64,000 nucleotides of DNA from Kalaharituber pfeilii (lineage: Eukaryota; Ascomycota; Pezizomycetes; Pezizales; Pezizaceae): NCBI GenBank assembly GCA_015179045.1, contig WHUZ01000034.1, positions 434,001 through 498,000 on the forward strand. Reading direction: 5' to 3'. A program made the position numbers and the translations under genes. The notes beneath the pieces were generated by a model. That model ran no database searches and had not been told where the DNA came from. It worked only from the letters and a program-made list of their open reading frames with translations. Below are positions 33,073 through 45,150 of this stretch, piece after piece (the stretch's first letter is position 1; every line of letters starts with the position of its first letter).

Positions 33073-34935
33073 TCACGTCAAATACATTACCCCTTCATCA
33101 TAATCATCACGCCCTTCCACAGGTTGTTTAATGCTTTCTGAATTATATAAATAAGGATAAAGGATCTTGTTCAAATCCAATTTCCGCGCGCGAGATGCAT
33201 GGTGCAGTGTCCTCCATATTATGGAAACTTCCCCAAGGTTCTTTTCCGGCCTGTCACCTGGGTCAAGAACAACCAATTCTATCTCATTCCATGTCCGCCT
33301 TCTAAATCCTTGATGAGCCAGCTGGCCACGGCCGCTGAAGACTGGTTTGCTAAGCCAGGCGTCAGGGTCGATCACTGGCCGCGCGAAACGTAGAAAACTG
33401 CTGGGTGTAGCTATTGTATCTTCCGTCCCATCCCGATAACGATCCTCAATGGTCAAATTTGGTATAATGAAGGTAAATTCGCCTCGTGGAACATTGACAT
33501 CACCTGTGAGCTTGAGAACTTCCAAACGGCAGTTCTGCCTATTTGGGTGATGAAAAAGAAGAAATTCAGGACCATGTGTGTAATAATCTCCTAGCCAAAT
33601 TCCAGAAAGATCTAGGTCTATTTTTGGAAAATGCCGGGGTGTGGAGCGTCTAGTATACAGAGCGGGAAGCACTTTTGAATAGAGTTCGCCGGTACGCATT
33701 TCTAAAGTTGCGCCGCTTGATGAGGGCCTGGTGGTAAAAGCCACATGCTCGAACGACTTGTATATAAAGATATGATCCCTTGAAAATATTTCATCCAGTC
33801 GTGCTGGCGGAGCTTCGTAGAAGTCCGTTGCATCTTGTAGAGGGATGGCTCTATTATCTGATCTTGGAAACGATGAAGGCAGTGATTCTGCTGACATTCC
33901 TTCCCAGTCAAAAATAGGATGTGGGTCCGCTCGTGCAGGTCGCTCCTCTCCAAACTCAGCGTCCATGTAAGTAGCAGAGAGAATTGGAATGCGCACATGC
34001 TCTCTCGAAGGCATAACTGGAGGTGGCCAAAGAGAGCGGTCATAATCGTCGTGTATTGTAGGCTCTAACTGAAACCCAGCCACGTTAGGAGCAACGAAGT
34101 GCCCGCCAAAGCCAGCAGCATTGTAACCTTCAGGGTGGGATTGAATGGTTGACTGTAAGTTCTCTTTTATATCGGCCGGTTTTGTCTGCTGCTCTGGAGA
34201 GGCTTTCCTTATCCTCCCAAGGCTGGAAACCCCACCATCAAGTGTTCTCCACTCTTTGCCAGTGGCTTTATCCATCATGAGTCCACTCCCTTTATCGTAG
34301 TATTTTTTGCTGTCACAAACAATCCTCACCTTGGCATCATTGTCGACGCACATAATTTTAGGCCTCCTGAATGTAGCAATACTCATTGATCGAAGGTCGT
34401 CCCAAATAACCTCTCCTTCGTTTCCAAATACACCATTGTGCCCAGTGGAGCCATGCACGCCAATAAGAGGTACTCCCTCAATGCTCCCAGATTTTGGATT
34501 ATAGCGGAAAACATAGAGCGAACCATTAAAACGTTTTGTTGAGAACCATATGTACGGGGCTAAATAGAGATGTGGACGAAGGGAGATATAGAGCTCTCGG
34601 AAAGAAGAATACGGAGTGGGTGAAGAGAGCTTAAGATGCGCCACAAAAGCTTTCCACAGTGTATCATCCAAAGTCAGGGTCGCGAAGAGAGTGCAAGTCT
34701 GGGCTAAGCTGCTCAATGAATCCGGACCTAGGTATGAGAGAATTTGCCGAAGCAATTCTGTTTATAGAGAAACAAAATGTGTTAGCACTGAATTCTGAGT
34801 GAAAACTCGAACGGTATCTGGAGCTTTGCAGTCACGAAGTGAATAAAGTGAGCTTCAGAATATAATCTGAAGGAGAACCGTACCATTCGGGAGCAAGCAT
34901 ATCGCAGCGTTTAGTGAAGAAGTATTGGAAACCAT
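33073..34935 (-). CDS. F-box protein
   Basis: Two exons on the minus strand. Exon 1 is 34935-34884, a 126-nt intron spans 34883-34758 (GTACGG...AACAG), and exon 2 is 34757-33073; total 578 residues. Joining exon 1 to exon 2 creates the F-box at residues ~14-50: LLPNELLRQILSYLGPDSLS followed by SLAQTCTLF, the classic LPxELLxxIxxYL pattern. This is strong support for the short first exon and the ATG at 34935. F-box proteins bind Skp1 in SCF ubiquitin ligases and bring in a substrate through the C-terminal part. Here that part (~500 residues) has no WD40 or LRR repeats that I can see. It contains WFSTKRFNGSLYVFRYNPKS and LSGIWLGDYYTHGPEFLLFH, as found in a group of fungal F-box proteins of unknown target. 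The gene is divergent from SLX4 with ~680 bp between starts. Confidence 0.85.
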
Positions 34936-35615
34936 GATGAAAGCTCAGTATAGGTATATTCAGGGTGCAGCTAGCAATTTTGTCCCGCACGGGAGGAGGG
35001 ATTGGTAAGAAGGGCAGTCACCAGGCGTAACTTGGAACTTCGGGTTTCTGAAATGAAGCACTTCAACTTGTTATTTGATGTCAAGTCAAGTTGTTTGTAG
35101 AAGGTAACTGGTGTCTACATCTTCGGGAGCTGTTAGTTAAGACTCTCGACATATCGATGTGCCCTTCTTGAGCTGCTGTGTTGCGGTCGTGGCCCAGTTC
35201 AAGTAACAACCAACTATCACGACATCGTCACACAGATGCAGCAAGCATGATTAACACTTCGGATAAGGAGTGAGGAACGCCCCACTTTGAGGGTAACCAA
35301 GCGCGAAAGGTGGCGGTGGCGCAAGCTATAATTTCCATTACATAAGCCCTAGCACAAGGTCACCTGCGCACCCGTTCAGCAAGTCGCGTTTGCTAATCTC
35401 ATTGAAGCTGCACAAGTGTACACCCCACAGCCAACTACACAGGTCAAGGTAAACATCATCACCACACTCCAGGAGCTACATGCAGAGGCACTATTGTACT
35501 GCCCTTCAACCATTTTTTACAAAACATTCGGCGCAGAGGTATCACGTCTATCACGTCTTCTGCAACAGAGTGTTGCAGAAGACTGTGGTATGCTGCTCTT
35601 CACCAGGCGGCGGCA
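34936..35615. promoter_or_regulatory. Shared divergent promoter interval (F-box gene / SLX4)
   Basis: 680 bp between two divergent start codons. The right part (about 35,400-35,600) is open in two frames but is presumed to be the 5' leader of SLX4. No specific regulatory element was identified. Confidence 0.4.
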
Positions 35616-37927
35616 ATGACAGATGCAACGGTAATAATTATATCCAGCTCATCGCCACCACCACCACCGTCGCAACCGCTCCCTCTGCCCAATGCTGAGC
35701 GCAGGACTATTTCGCCAAAAGAAGAAATAGCGAAAAGACCAGTCGTCGCTATTGAAACGCCTACAAAGAACCGTGATGTGTGGAGCATTCCGTCGTCTTC
35801 CTGCTCGCTTCCCTCACCAGGGGAAATGTTACGCAGTCTAATGCACCAAAAGGGTATAAGCAGCAACACTGGCACAATCGGAAGAGGGTTTACGACAGCC
35901 AGCGAGATCCTTAGGGAGGAAAGGGATGGCGGAAAAATGCAAGGAGGACCGAAGCCCAAAGGACAGCATATGGATCCATTTGCATCATCGGATTCTAAGT
36001 GTATCAGCAAAGATCAACAGTGTGGGAGTGCTGGAACCATGCAAAGGATGAAAATCTCAAGAAATACCACCTCAAAGCCTAAAACGGCTGTTAAAAGAAC
36101 GACTACAGTATCTGGGCATTTCCCTAAAAGAAGCAAAACGGCATCAACAAGCTGTAATTCGAAAAGCAGCTCAGAAGAAGCATGCAGACGGGAAGAAAGT
36201 GTCGCCGAGCGAAAGAAGATTTGGGCATTGGCTGCTAGTGGCACATCCAAAGCCGAAGAATTGCCCGGAATAGTCAGTGAGGAATTGAGAGAAAATATTC
36301 AACCATTGGCAAAGAATATGGAAGGAACAACTGGGAAGAAAATTTATACAGTGCCGGTTGTGGAGATAGTGTCTTCATCACCTAGCCGTGAGCAAATTAG
36401 CCCATTACCCACACCGACACCGCAATTTCGTTCTAGGTTAGGTGTATTTAATTATAAGAACAGTACGACGGCGTCCATTTTTGGTATCAACCAAGTAGAT
36501 GCTGGGGTAGCTGGTTCCGGTTTAGGAACTACCAAGCGATCGGTTCAGGTATTCTTGTGACTTTTCTCCTTATGAAAATATAATTCTTACGGGCTTTTTA
36601 CTAGGTCCTTGAGAGAGCAAAGAGAGCCCGCTTGGTGTCAACTTTGGCTAAGCCCATTATATCAAAGAAGACTAAGACTTCAAGGAGAAGGGTACAAACA
36701 ATTACTGGAGCTGCTACTGCACAGTATCGCATAGATGCTGTCGAATCTTCTGTCAATGCAGATTCTACCACACAAAACGTTTTTTCCGAAATTGACACTG
36801 TTACTGGTTGCTTGGAGCCTGCTGATACTGTGAAACCAAAAGGTTCTAAGGTCACGAAGAGGACCAGAGGTACAGCAAACCCACAGAGTGCAAAAAGGAA
36901 GAGAGCAGCAAAAGTAACTGAAGCGATTGATGAACATACGGAGCTGCTCTCCCCACAGTCTGCAATGAAGAAAGTTAAAGATCAGCCGATGATATTCGGA
37001 AGTCTTTCTCAGTTAACGGAGGGACAAGGCAAATTCCCATCTCTTAAAGGAACCACCTCAAATGGTCTGCCAGGCCCTATTCTTCAAAAGCTGTCTAGGA
37101 AGTCCCGTTTCAGAGGTTTAGCAATGGTGAGGGCCGCGGACACACAGGAAAACAACGACGTCGACGAAGAGTTTGAGGCGTTGGAAAAATATCTAGAAGA
37201 TGAACCTCAAGTTGATGAGAAATTGGCGCTTAAAAAGTCACGAAAAGCAAGTTTATGGGCTGAAGCAGCTCAGGGCTCCTATATTGATATGAACGGGATG
37301 AATTTTGTCGACCTTTCCCGGACCCCAAAACGCTGTAGTAGGAGTCCTAAGAGTAAAAGGGGGCACTCGCCTGCTAAAGATTGCGATATGCCTTTGCCAC
37401 TACCTACTTTCTCTAGCAGTGGAATGGGGCAAGACGTTCAGGAAGTGGTACACCAAACACCTAAGTCTACTAGGACACGCAAGGTTAAGGGAAAACCTTC
37501 TGAGAACACAAGTGAGGATATTACAAGTTCACCGTCCCGGACTAGAAAAAGCAACCGTTCAGGGTCTGCTCAGCTGTCGTCTCCTATGAAAAGAAGAAAG
37601 CGTCGATCATCTAAACCGTCTAGAATTACCCATTTGGTTTACCGAGATACACAAAAGAACGAAGCAATGCAGACCTCCATTTCTCAGGCGATTATGGCCC
37701 AATATAGTTCTACAGAGAATATTTCGAATTCCTGGCATTATAAAATTCTATTATATGAGCCAATAATATTGGAAGACCTCACAGTTTGGCTCAATACGGA
37801 AGGGCTTAGCAAGGTTGGTGTAGACGAGGAAGTGCCACCTGAGGTCGTAAAGGAGTGGGCAGAAAGGAGATCAATATGCAACGTTTGGGAGAAAGGGAAT
37901 CGTGGGCAAGAGAGGAAACGATTGTAA
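35616..37927 (+). CDS. SLX4: SLX4, scaffold subunit of the SLX1-SLX4 endonuclease
   Basis: Two exons, 35616-36548 and 36605-37927, with a 56-nt intron (GTATTC...ACTAG) in phase 0; 751 residues. Most of the protein is low-complexity, Ser/Thr/Lys-rich and disordered, starting MTDATVIIISSSSPPPPP, as in fungal SLX4 orthologues. The diagnostic part is the C-terminal conserved domain (Pfam Slx4, PF09494): WHYKILLYEPIILEDLTVWL, then NTEGLSKVGVDEEVPPEVV and WAERRSICNVWE. This domain binds the SLX1 nuclease, and the complex cuts branched DNA such as Holliday junctions in the nucleus. An internal block, GSYIDMNGMNFVDLS, is a second conserved-looking island. There are many S/T-P sites, consistent with the regulatory phosphorylation known for the family. 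Confidence 0.88.
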
Positions 37928-38915
37928 ACTGTTAGTCTTATGCCAATAAGCGGTGCAATTTAGATCTCTCCTATCTAATTAGTAACCGGGAATGTGGTGT
38001 TTGAGCGCTATGGCGTAGTTGATGCTATTTGATGCAGACATGATGCGTGTCTTTGGGCACGAGATTATTGACAACTATTTCTCTGTTACGATTAAAATAT
38101 ATTTCCCAATGTTCCATTTCAAACTTCACGAAATGGCTACTCATTAGAGTGCTTGCCCCTTTCATTGTGATTTGTCCGGTTGCGCTTGCTTGCGCTTGGA
38201 ATGGCGCCGCTTCATTACCTCGTGCTGACCTTGCAAGGTATGGGGATAGGATTATCAGCTACCACACCATCGACATTCTCACCGCTATGTAGCAGTGGTT
38301 GTCAATCGGCGTTGTTGTGCTTGCTCAGTCCTCTCCAATAGGCTGTGAGGAGAATCAGATTATTTGCGTGGATCGATTCCAATGACGCGCACTAGCGATT
38401 TGTGGGGTTGATGTTCAGAAAGGGGCAAATGTCTTATTTTATCTTGCTCGTTAAAGACTTTTCTAAAAGCTTCACACTTATTCCTTTCGCCTCTGGCAAA
38501 CGGTCAAATCTGATAATAATATGCCAAGCTGATTAATCATCATCATGGTGCTTTATCCAGCGCCAAGGGAATCAACACAGCGCAGTCACTCACACAAAAT
38601 TTTGTAGGATACACTGCCAAATTGTGCCTAGAACTACAGGGCAAAGCCCTATATTGATGCACACTAACCTATTGTCTGTATTCTGCCTTAAACAAAGCAT
38701 CACGAACGCCGACAAGCTAGCCCGACCAAATCACCACCGATCCACTCCGAATCGCTTGTGAGTACAGTTATCGCCCCCATTTTTTGGAATTCGAAAGCAG
38801 CGGCAGGAAGGAGCAAACAAACAAATGAGGAGACAGGATTTCCTGAGGCTGTAGGGCTGATGGATGGTTTTGGATAGTCTTGAACGCCGGCCTCCAATAA
38901 GTCCAAGAGAACAAA
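37928..38915. other. Intergenic between SLX4 and eS21
   Basis: No gene is supported. The last ~200 bases form the promoter and leader of the ribosomal protein gene; no distinct element was identified. Confidence 0.5.
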
Positions 38916-39392
38916 ATGGAAAATGAAAAGGGAGACCTCGTTGACCTGTAAGTTACTATTGCCATAGGATATGGTGCAAATGCGCTATTTTGTGGAATTT
39001 TACTGACAAGCGTTTAACCATATAGCTATGTCCCGTGAGTCTTTGATACACCATCCTCAAATTTGGCCAGAAGCATCTAATTTATAAAATTTTTGAATAG
39101 TCGCAAGTGCTCTGCCACAAACCGCATCATAAAGGTCCGAACTTAATCCCCACTACCGCATTATCAAATATTCGAATCTGACACGACTCTTTTCCTACAG
39201 GCAAAGGATCACGCTTCCGTTCAGATCTCCGTCGGCAAGGTTGACGAGAACGGCCGGTACATCAACGAGAGCATTACATATGCTCTTTGCGGATTCGTCC
39301 GATCCCGAGGTGAGGGTGACGACTGCCTAAACCGACTGGCACAACGTGACGGGTTATTGAAGAATGTCTGGTCTGCATCACGACCACGCTAG
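38916..39392 (+). CDS. RPS21: 40S ribosomal protein eS21
   Basis: Four exons: 38916-38947, 39026-39034, 39101-39134 and 39201-39392. The total is 88 residues, matching the family (yeast 87). It starts [20 protein letters not shown] and contains [36 protein letters not shown] and the C-terminal [20 protein letters not shown]. eS21 is a small-subunit protein needed for late 18S rRNA maturation. The second exon is only 9 nt (CTATGTCCC) between a TATAG acceptor and a GTGAGT donor, and is required to encode LYVP. Introns are 78, 66 and 66 nt. Confidence 0.96.
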
Positions 39393-40829
39393 AAAGAAAA
39401 AGAAAATCTGTCCCTCATTTGTTTCTGGTGCTATGTTTGACGGAAAGGTATGTTTGGGCGGTGCGACTGCTGGTGGATGAATCAATGAACGAATGAACAT
39501 ATATCGATCGGCCTCATTCACCATCCATGAAAGTACTTATCATCGCTTCTGAGAAGAATTTGGTACTCATAAGAAACGTCATTGCGGTGTTGGGCTTTTT
39601 CAGCTGGTTGTTTTCCTACTTTTCTCTGTGCAGTTATTTCCTCCCGGTTTATTGTGTTTCTAAGGGTTTTCAAATATAATGCACCTACCAATCACTACCC
39701 TCCCCTTTTGCCCTGCATGCTCGGAACTTACAGAGACGTGAAACGACAGAAAAAAGAAAAGAAAAAGAAAAAAGAAAAAAGTGGAAAATCAGAGACATCC
39801 TACTTTTATGTATAATTCCAAGATATCATTGTCTCAGCTTTTTGGCTTGGATTGACTCAAAATCCCTCGCCCCACACTGTGGGAGACACTTTCATCTTCC
39901 GTCGACTCCATATTGTCCAATCCACCCGATGAATCCTGCACCCTACCAGGGGCGCCTGGGTCCGTCAGGATGGAAAGGAAGCCCAGAATTTGGAGGTGCA
40001 GGGAGACGGGAGCTCTTCCATGATGCTGCACAAAACTCTCGCTTCCTGTTTGTTGCAACATTAGGTTGGGGGGGTGGGGAAATTGACACCGAGGCCTCCT
40101 GATGAGCTGCACCTTGTAAGGAGTAGGGTGGAGCACAGATACGGGTCTTACATGCTGACGAATTATGTATGCAAGGGAGGGGGCTATGTCACAGGGAGCT
40201 CAGAGCTGATGGTGACAAGTTTGGTTTGATATTGATGATATTACAAGCTTAAATTCTAGTTATGACAAACGTTGGTCATGATCCACCCTGGTGGTATGAC
40301 ACTTTATCTAAGCTCGAATATGAAAAGATGGTCTTGCGTCCCCAGACGACCGCCTTTCTAATCGTGGAAATACAGTACTCTTTTCCCTTGTCCCCCCGCT
40401 AAACATTTGACAAGCACCCATCCATCAATTGCCCAAGATGGGGCCATCATCGCCAAGATGGGGCCTGCAACCTATCACTAATTGCCAAACCCGCTGATTA
40501 CCGTAAGCTCTGTCTTTCTCGGAACTATGATATATGTAGCCGCATCAATCACATCCCTTTGCCTTCCGCCCATTCTGCTCTCCTTAACCTTCGAACTAAA
40601 AGGCTCAGGGTATTTACTTGAATGCTCCCAAGGAAATATGCCCCGTTCTGCCCAAAACAGGAAGGTTTCACTAATTTGTGAAACATTACGTTTGTTTCCC
40701 TTGTATAAAACATTAATTTACCTAAATTTATCTAAGCGTTGTTGAGGGTAACGGATGAAGACCAAAAAAAATGAGGGTAAGCACACATTCATTAGCAACC
40801 ACATCAAACGCAGGTAGCCGCTACTAGCT

Positions 40830-40865
<36 letters not shown>

Positions 40866-41678
40866 CAAAATACAGCTGGTGGCCAGCCCGGCCAAAAACT
40901 CATAAAATGTACAAAAAGAGAAAATAGTATAATATAAAAAAAGAGAAAACATATGAGTAAAATCTTTCACATCGACCACACGTCAAGTGCACATAAGTAC
41001 CAATTTTTTTGTATAGTATGCTCAATACGCTCCGCAAAGCGTGCGATGATCATAAGAAACAGAGGATAAAACACATCCTCTGATCAGATATTTCAAACCG
41101 CACAAGGATATTAATTCAAGCGAGAGTGGACACATGTCGTCTGAGAGGAAAGACCTCGTGCGCTAGATAACAAAAACAGAATTTAATGATAAAAAAAAAC
41201 TAAAAGAGGGATACAAAGAACAAGAATAATAGAATTAAAAAAAAAAAAAAAAAGGAGAACAGGGGGGAAACGGGCGGAGGAGGACAAAGGTCTCAATCAG
41301 ATGGTGCCGCCCCTTCACATTCGCCCATGAATTCCAATTGCGAAAGATTTATATCACAATATCCAACTTCCCTACTGGAAGCCTGCAGTGTTCTGGTGCC
41401 GTAAATCAAACCTTGCTGCAGTCCCCTGAGTTGAATGTTCTTATATATAACCTGAGATGCAAGAAGTGGGTTCTGGATCAACATACCCACACCCCTCATG
41501 TAGATACTACTATACTCCATTATCCTCTGAACAGGAAAGTAAATATCAGAACAGAAAAACACCAAAAAATACTGATTTTGAGGGAAAAGGTAAGTTGCAT
41601 TCATTGACTCCGTTTCATTCCTTCGTTTATAGTCATCACAAAAGCTATTGTCGCACGTCCAGCTGCGCAGAGACGGTG
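39393..41678. other. Intergenic between convergent genes, with T32 tract
   Basis: 3' flanks of eS21 (plus) and the SH3 gene (minus). A T32 run lies at 40834-40865 and A-rich tracts at about 39750-39780 and 41238-41253. The minus-strand open frame at 41293-41682 overlaps the SH3 stop codon in another frame and is probably untranslated 3' sequence. Confidence 0.5.
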
Positions 41679-43618
41679 TCACCGAAGAGCAGTGAAAGCT
41701 GGTTCATTGCTTTGAAAGTCAATACCGAGATCTCGCGGCCAGTCGGAGGATGTATTTAGAGTGTCCATAGAAACCGGGATCGAATGCAGTTCAGACATTG
41801 ATAAAGATGTAGATGGAAGTGGTTCAGCCTGCTCCTTTCCCTTCCCCTTGTTGGACACTCCACTTACACCATGCTGTAAATCATACCCCTCTTCACTTTC
41901 ATCCAGCATTCCCAACTGACTGTCTCTTCTTTCCACTTCACTGCCACCACTGGCCCGTCTTGGTGCATTCCAACCTCCTCCATGTCCCACACGAGGTGTC
42001 TCATCGCCGGTACTGCCTACAACACTGCTAGACCTAGATTTGTACCCACTGCGTTCCTCTTCCATCAACGCCTGCTCACGAGCCCTCTCCAGAGCTTCGA
42101 TTCTGTCTTCCCAGCCTCCTACAGTTGGAGTTGACATTTGACTGCCCATACCCCCTTGCCCACTACGACTGAGTGTTCTAGGTGGAGCTTGCTCTCCAGG
42201 TTGATGCAACGGGCCCTGGTAGGGATGAACATCTTGTGATGAAGTGGAGAAAGTGGACACCACTGGCCTCATGCCATTTGTGTAACTAGTTGTTGGTGGA
42301 GAATTTGAATTTTGCTGCTCAGATCCTTCCTCGTCTTCATCCTCGGCACCAGAGCCTTCTACCAGAATAGGCTGCTGGATATCTCGTAGCAAGCGAACAT
42401 ATTGCTCTGGCACTAGCCCAGACTCCCGAGTTTTTGGATCCTCTGCTACGAGCCATCCCATCCCATGTCTGTAACTAACCCAAATTACTTGACCTTCCAC
42501 AAGTCCAAGCTCATTCTCATTTTCCTTTTGGAAATCAAACAGTGCCACAGCCTTTCCATGCATCTCCTCAGCAGGTGAGGCAATCGTAATGAAGTATTGA
42601 TTCGAAAGCCTGTTTGGGTCACCAAAGTCCTCACCATCATCAGAATATACCCCTTCTTCGTCATCAGAGTAGTATTCTTGACTGTCAGTGTCCATCGATG
42701 TGAAGTCACCGTTATCTTGCCCGCTAGTATAGTATCCCCGACCGCCTGGGTGATTGTGGAATTCTCCGCCCGGCTCTCCGTCACTGTTGTCCGCCAACTG
42801 TCCTCGGAAAGAACTCCCTTCATCTCTCCAATCTCCGCCGTGAAATTCGCTGACTGCATTCTTACTTGGTCGACGAGCGTAGCCTTGGGAACTTTGCATA
42901 TGCGCAGCAGATGACTGATGTTTCCGATGCTTTTTACTAATTACTACTGGGCTATGAAGGTCCGGATCTTCAGTCCATGGTGGGCCATCATTGAATTGAA
43001 GTGGAGGTAGCTGATTTGGCTTTTCATCATCTTCGTCGCTTCTCCCCCCCAGTGTCCACTCCAGCCACCACTACTCTCATCTGCCCCAAAAGAAGAGTGT
43101 GATGGATCACTAAGTCGTCGTTGATGGCCTGATGAACCAGAAAATCCGAAACTGTTTCCGCTAAACCATCCACCATTTCCAGAGTCAATGTACTGACTGC
43201 TACGGTGAGAAGATGCTGGAGTATCGAGCCCTGGCTGAGGTCCATAATGAAGGGGATGGAGGTTTGGATATGCGAAATCGCGGACTGAAGTATACGACAG
43301 GGATGAAGGAAATTGCGGGACATAAGAATCTCGATGTGATAGCGTGAATGAGAGTGAAGCGGTTGAGAGTCTCGAGGACGGATTTGGTGGAAATGTAGGA
43401 CGCTGCCGCAGATGAGAGGGTGACGGGGATGATGATGAGGGAAGTAGTTTAGATGCAAAGTTTGCTGTATTGGGACCAGGGGAGGCGATGCTACTATTCT
43501 GGATCGGGACAGAGGTCCGGCTAATTTGTGGGGATGCTGCGACAGGTTGAAGAGAGTCAAGCGGTGGTGAAGAGATGTCTGGTGAGGCAGTGGAGGGAGC
43601 GAATGTAGTAGTGGCCAT
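41679..43618 (-). CDS. Nbp2/Skb5-like SH3 adaptor protein (one frameshift)
   Basis: The single SH3 domain reads GKAVALFDFQKENENELGLV, then VIWVSYRHGMGWLVAEDP and SGLVPEQYVRLL. This is the pattern of fungal Nbp2/Skb5 proteins, which tether the Ptc1 phosphatase to MAP-kinase modules (the HOG and cell-wall pathways in yeast). The N-terminal ~200 residues are Ser/Pro-rich and disordered, from an ATG at 43618 (MATTTFAPSTASPDISSPPL). The middle is acidic (DDEEGVYSDDGEDFGD). The C-terminal third is Ser/Gly-rich with a short helix, DRIEALERAREQALMEEE. The N-terminal frame (ending near SGHWGG) and the downstream frame (RSDEDDEKPNQLPPLQFNDG) are offset by one base at a G7 tract (plus-strand C7 at 43044-43050). 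One added base gives a continuous 646-residue protein. No intron can explain it. Function call is moderately strong. Confidence 0.82.
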
Positions 43619-44235
43619 GGTTGTTATGGGATCCACCAGTCACTCACCCACAGCCCAGAGCAAAGTAGTGGCAGGAATAATTAAGGACAGGTTGGAATCA
43701 AATTCTAATCAGAAATTTTTAGATTGACCAAGTGTGTATCTCCCGCAGGCGTGTTCCGAAGTTTTGTCGTCCTTCCTATTGGCAAGCACTATGGAAAAGT
43801 CAATCTGATTTGCAGCCGAAGAGGTGGTCACTGAAAATCTTAAGTTGCTTTTCTTTTTCTGTTGTCTTGTGCGGCTCCAATAAATGCGCCTGTACCCAGA
43901 TTACACAATGTCAAGTGCGAACGACAGGTGATCGATAATAGTAGGCAGCAGGGGCGTAGCCACAGAAGGGGATGTAAGGATGACGCCTTGGGAACTGGAT
44001 ACTTTCTTTTGCCACTGGGTTTTGGTAATTGCTGGGACAGGTTGTGGCCAGCCAGGGATTCTCTGAATTCCAGGACAACACTGCTCAGCTTGAGATGAAC
44101 GAATAGAATTGTAAGAAGGGGGGATGAAGGGGGATGGAAGGGGTAGGCAGGAAGATTTGGAGAGAAGAAGAGAAAGAGAGAAGGGAGGGGAAACCTGCCG
44201 ATGGGCGAAGAAGTCCGGCCAGCAATGCGTCTAGT

Positions 44236-44252
44236 GGGGGGGGGGGGGGGGG
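44236..44252. repeat. G17 homopolymer
   Basis: Seventeen consecutive G residues on the plus strand, in the GC-rich block upstream of the SH3 gene. Such tracts can form G-quadruplex-like structures and are error-prone in assembly. Confidence 0.9.
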
Positions 44253-44951
44253 CCGTGAAGATGTGCTCTAGGTACGTTGTCCACGGTTGGCAGTACCTGG
44301 GCTTGGGTGCCACCGGTACCTGAACAGCGATATCAGCATCAGCACTATCAGTGATAACTAAGTCACAATGCACCGCAAGACACACGCACACGCAGGGGCT
44401 CGGTACGAGGCAGAGAGGATGTACGTTAAGTAGCGCCGCGAGGGACAAGGAAGGTGCCTTGGGCAGCGGATGCACACTACGCGTTGTACTGGAAAAGAGG
44501 GAGGACAGACGGTTGGCCGAGCGGTGCATGGGCAGCGATCCGCCGGTAAGCCAACGGGGGCGGGGGAGGGGGAGGGGAGGGCAAGTCACAGTACCAGGTA
44601 TCGTGAGGGTTTTTGATACTCCTTCTCTGCAGCTGGCGTGTACAGCACAGTGGGTATGCTGTGCTGAGTACGCTGTGGCTGCAGCCTCGCAGCCTAGGGC
44701 TCAAGCACCAAGGAGTGGCAGTTGTATGCGGATGCACTGCAACCGTGACGCCGCAAGGGCCGAAAAGCAGCAGCCACGGGAGGGACGGTGGGTTTGCTGG
44801 ACGGTGGGGCGCCGAGACTGTGCCGGCAGCGGCTGGGAACTGGGCTGACAGAGGTGAGAGGGGCCTTGCGGGCGATGGGGCGGGGGAGCAGGCTGCTCGA
44901 CGAGCCGGTGCGCGCTGGCTCTGGACGGGAGACGGGACAGGTGCGGTGTGC

Positions 44952-45007
44952 GGGCTCTGGGCTCTGGGCTCTGGGCTCTGGACTCTGCGCTCTGGGCTCT
45001 GCGCTCT
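44952..45007. repeat. 7-bp minisatellite (GGGCTCT), 8 units
   Basis: Four perfect GGGCTCT units are followed by GGACTCT, GCGCTCT, GGGCTCT and GCGCTCT. The array is non-coding as far as can be seen. Confidence 0.9.
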
Positions 45008-45128
45008 GCGCGGGCGGCGGTCTGAGGGAGCGGCGGGAGAAGCTCGCCGCAGGCAGGCGCTGCTGTTGTGCTGTCGCTAATGGGCTCTCCCCGCCGCCCG
45101 CGCTGCCCGCTATCTGCGCAATTGCGCG

Positions 45129-45150
45129 CCCCCCCCCCCCCCCCCCCCCC
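45129..45150. repeat. C22 homopolymer
   Basis: Twenty-two consecutive C residues followed by a C/T-rich stretch to about 45170. On the opposite strand this is a long G-tract. Confidence 0.9.

Noticed and set aside
41293..41682. 129-residue minus-strand frame next to the SH3 gene
   Set aside because: It overlaps the SH3 stop codon in another frame and lacks any motif; best read as 3' untranslated DNA.
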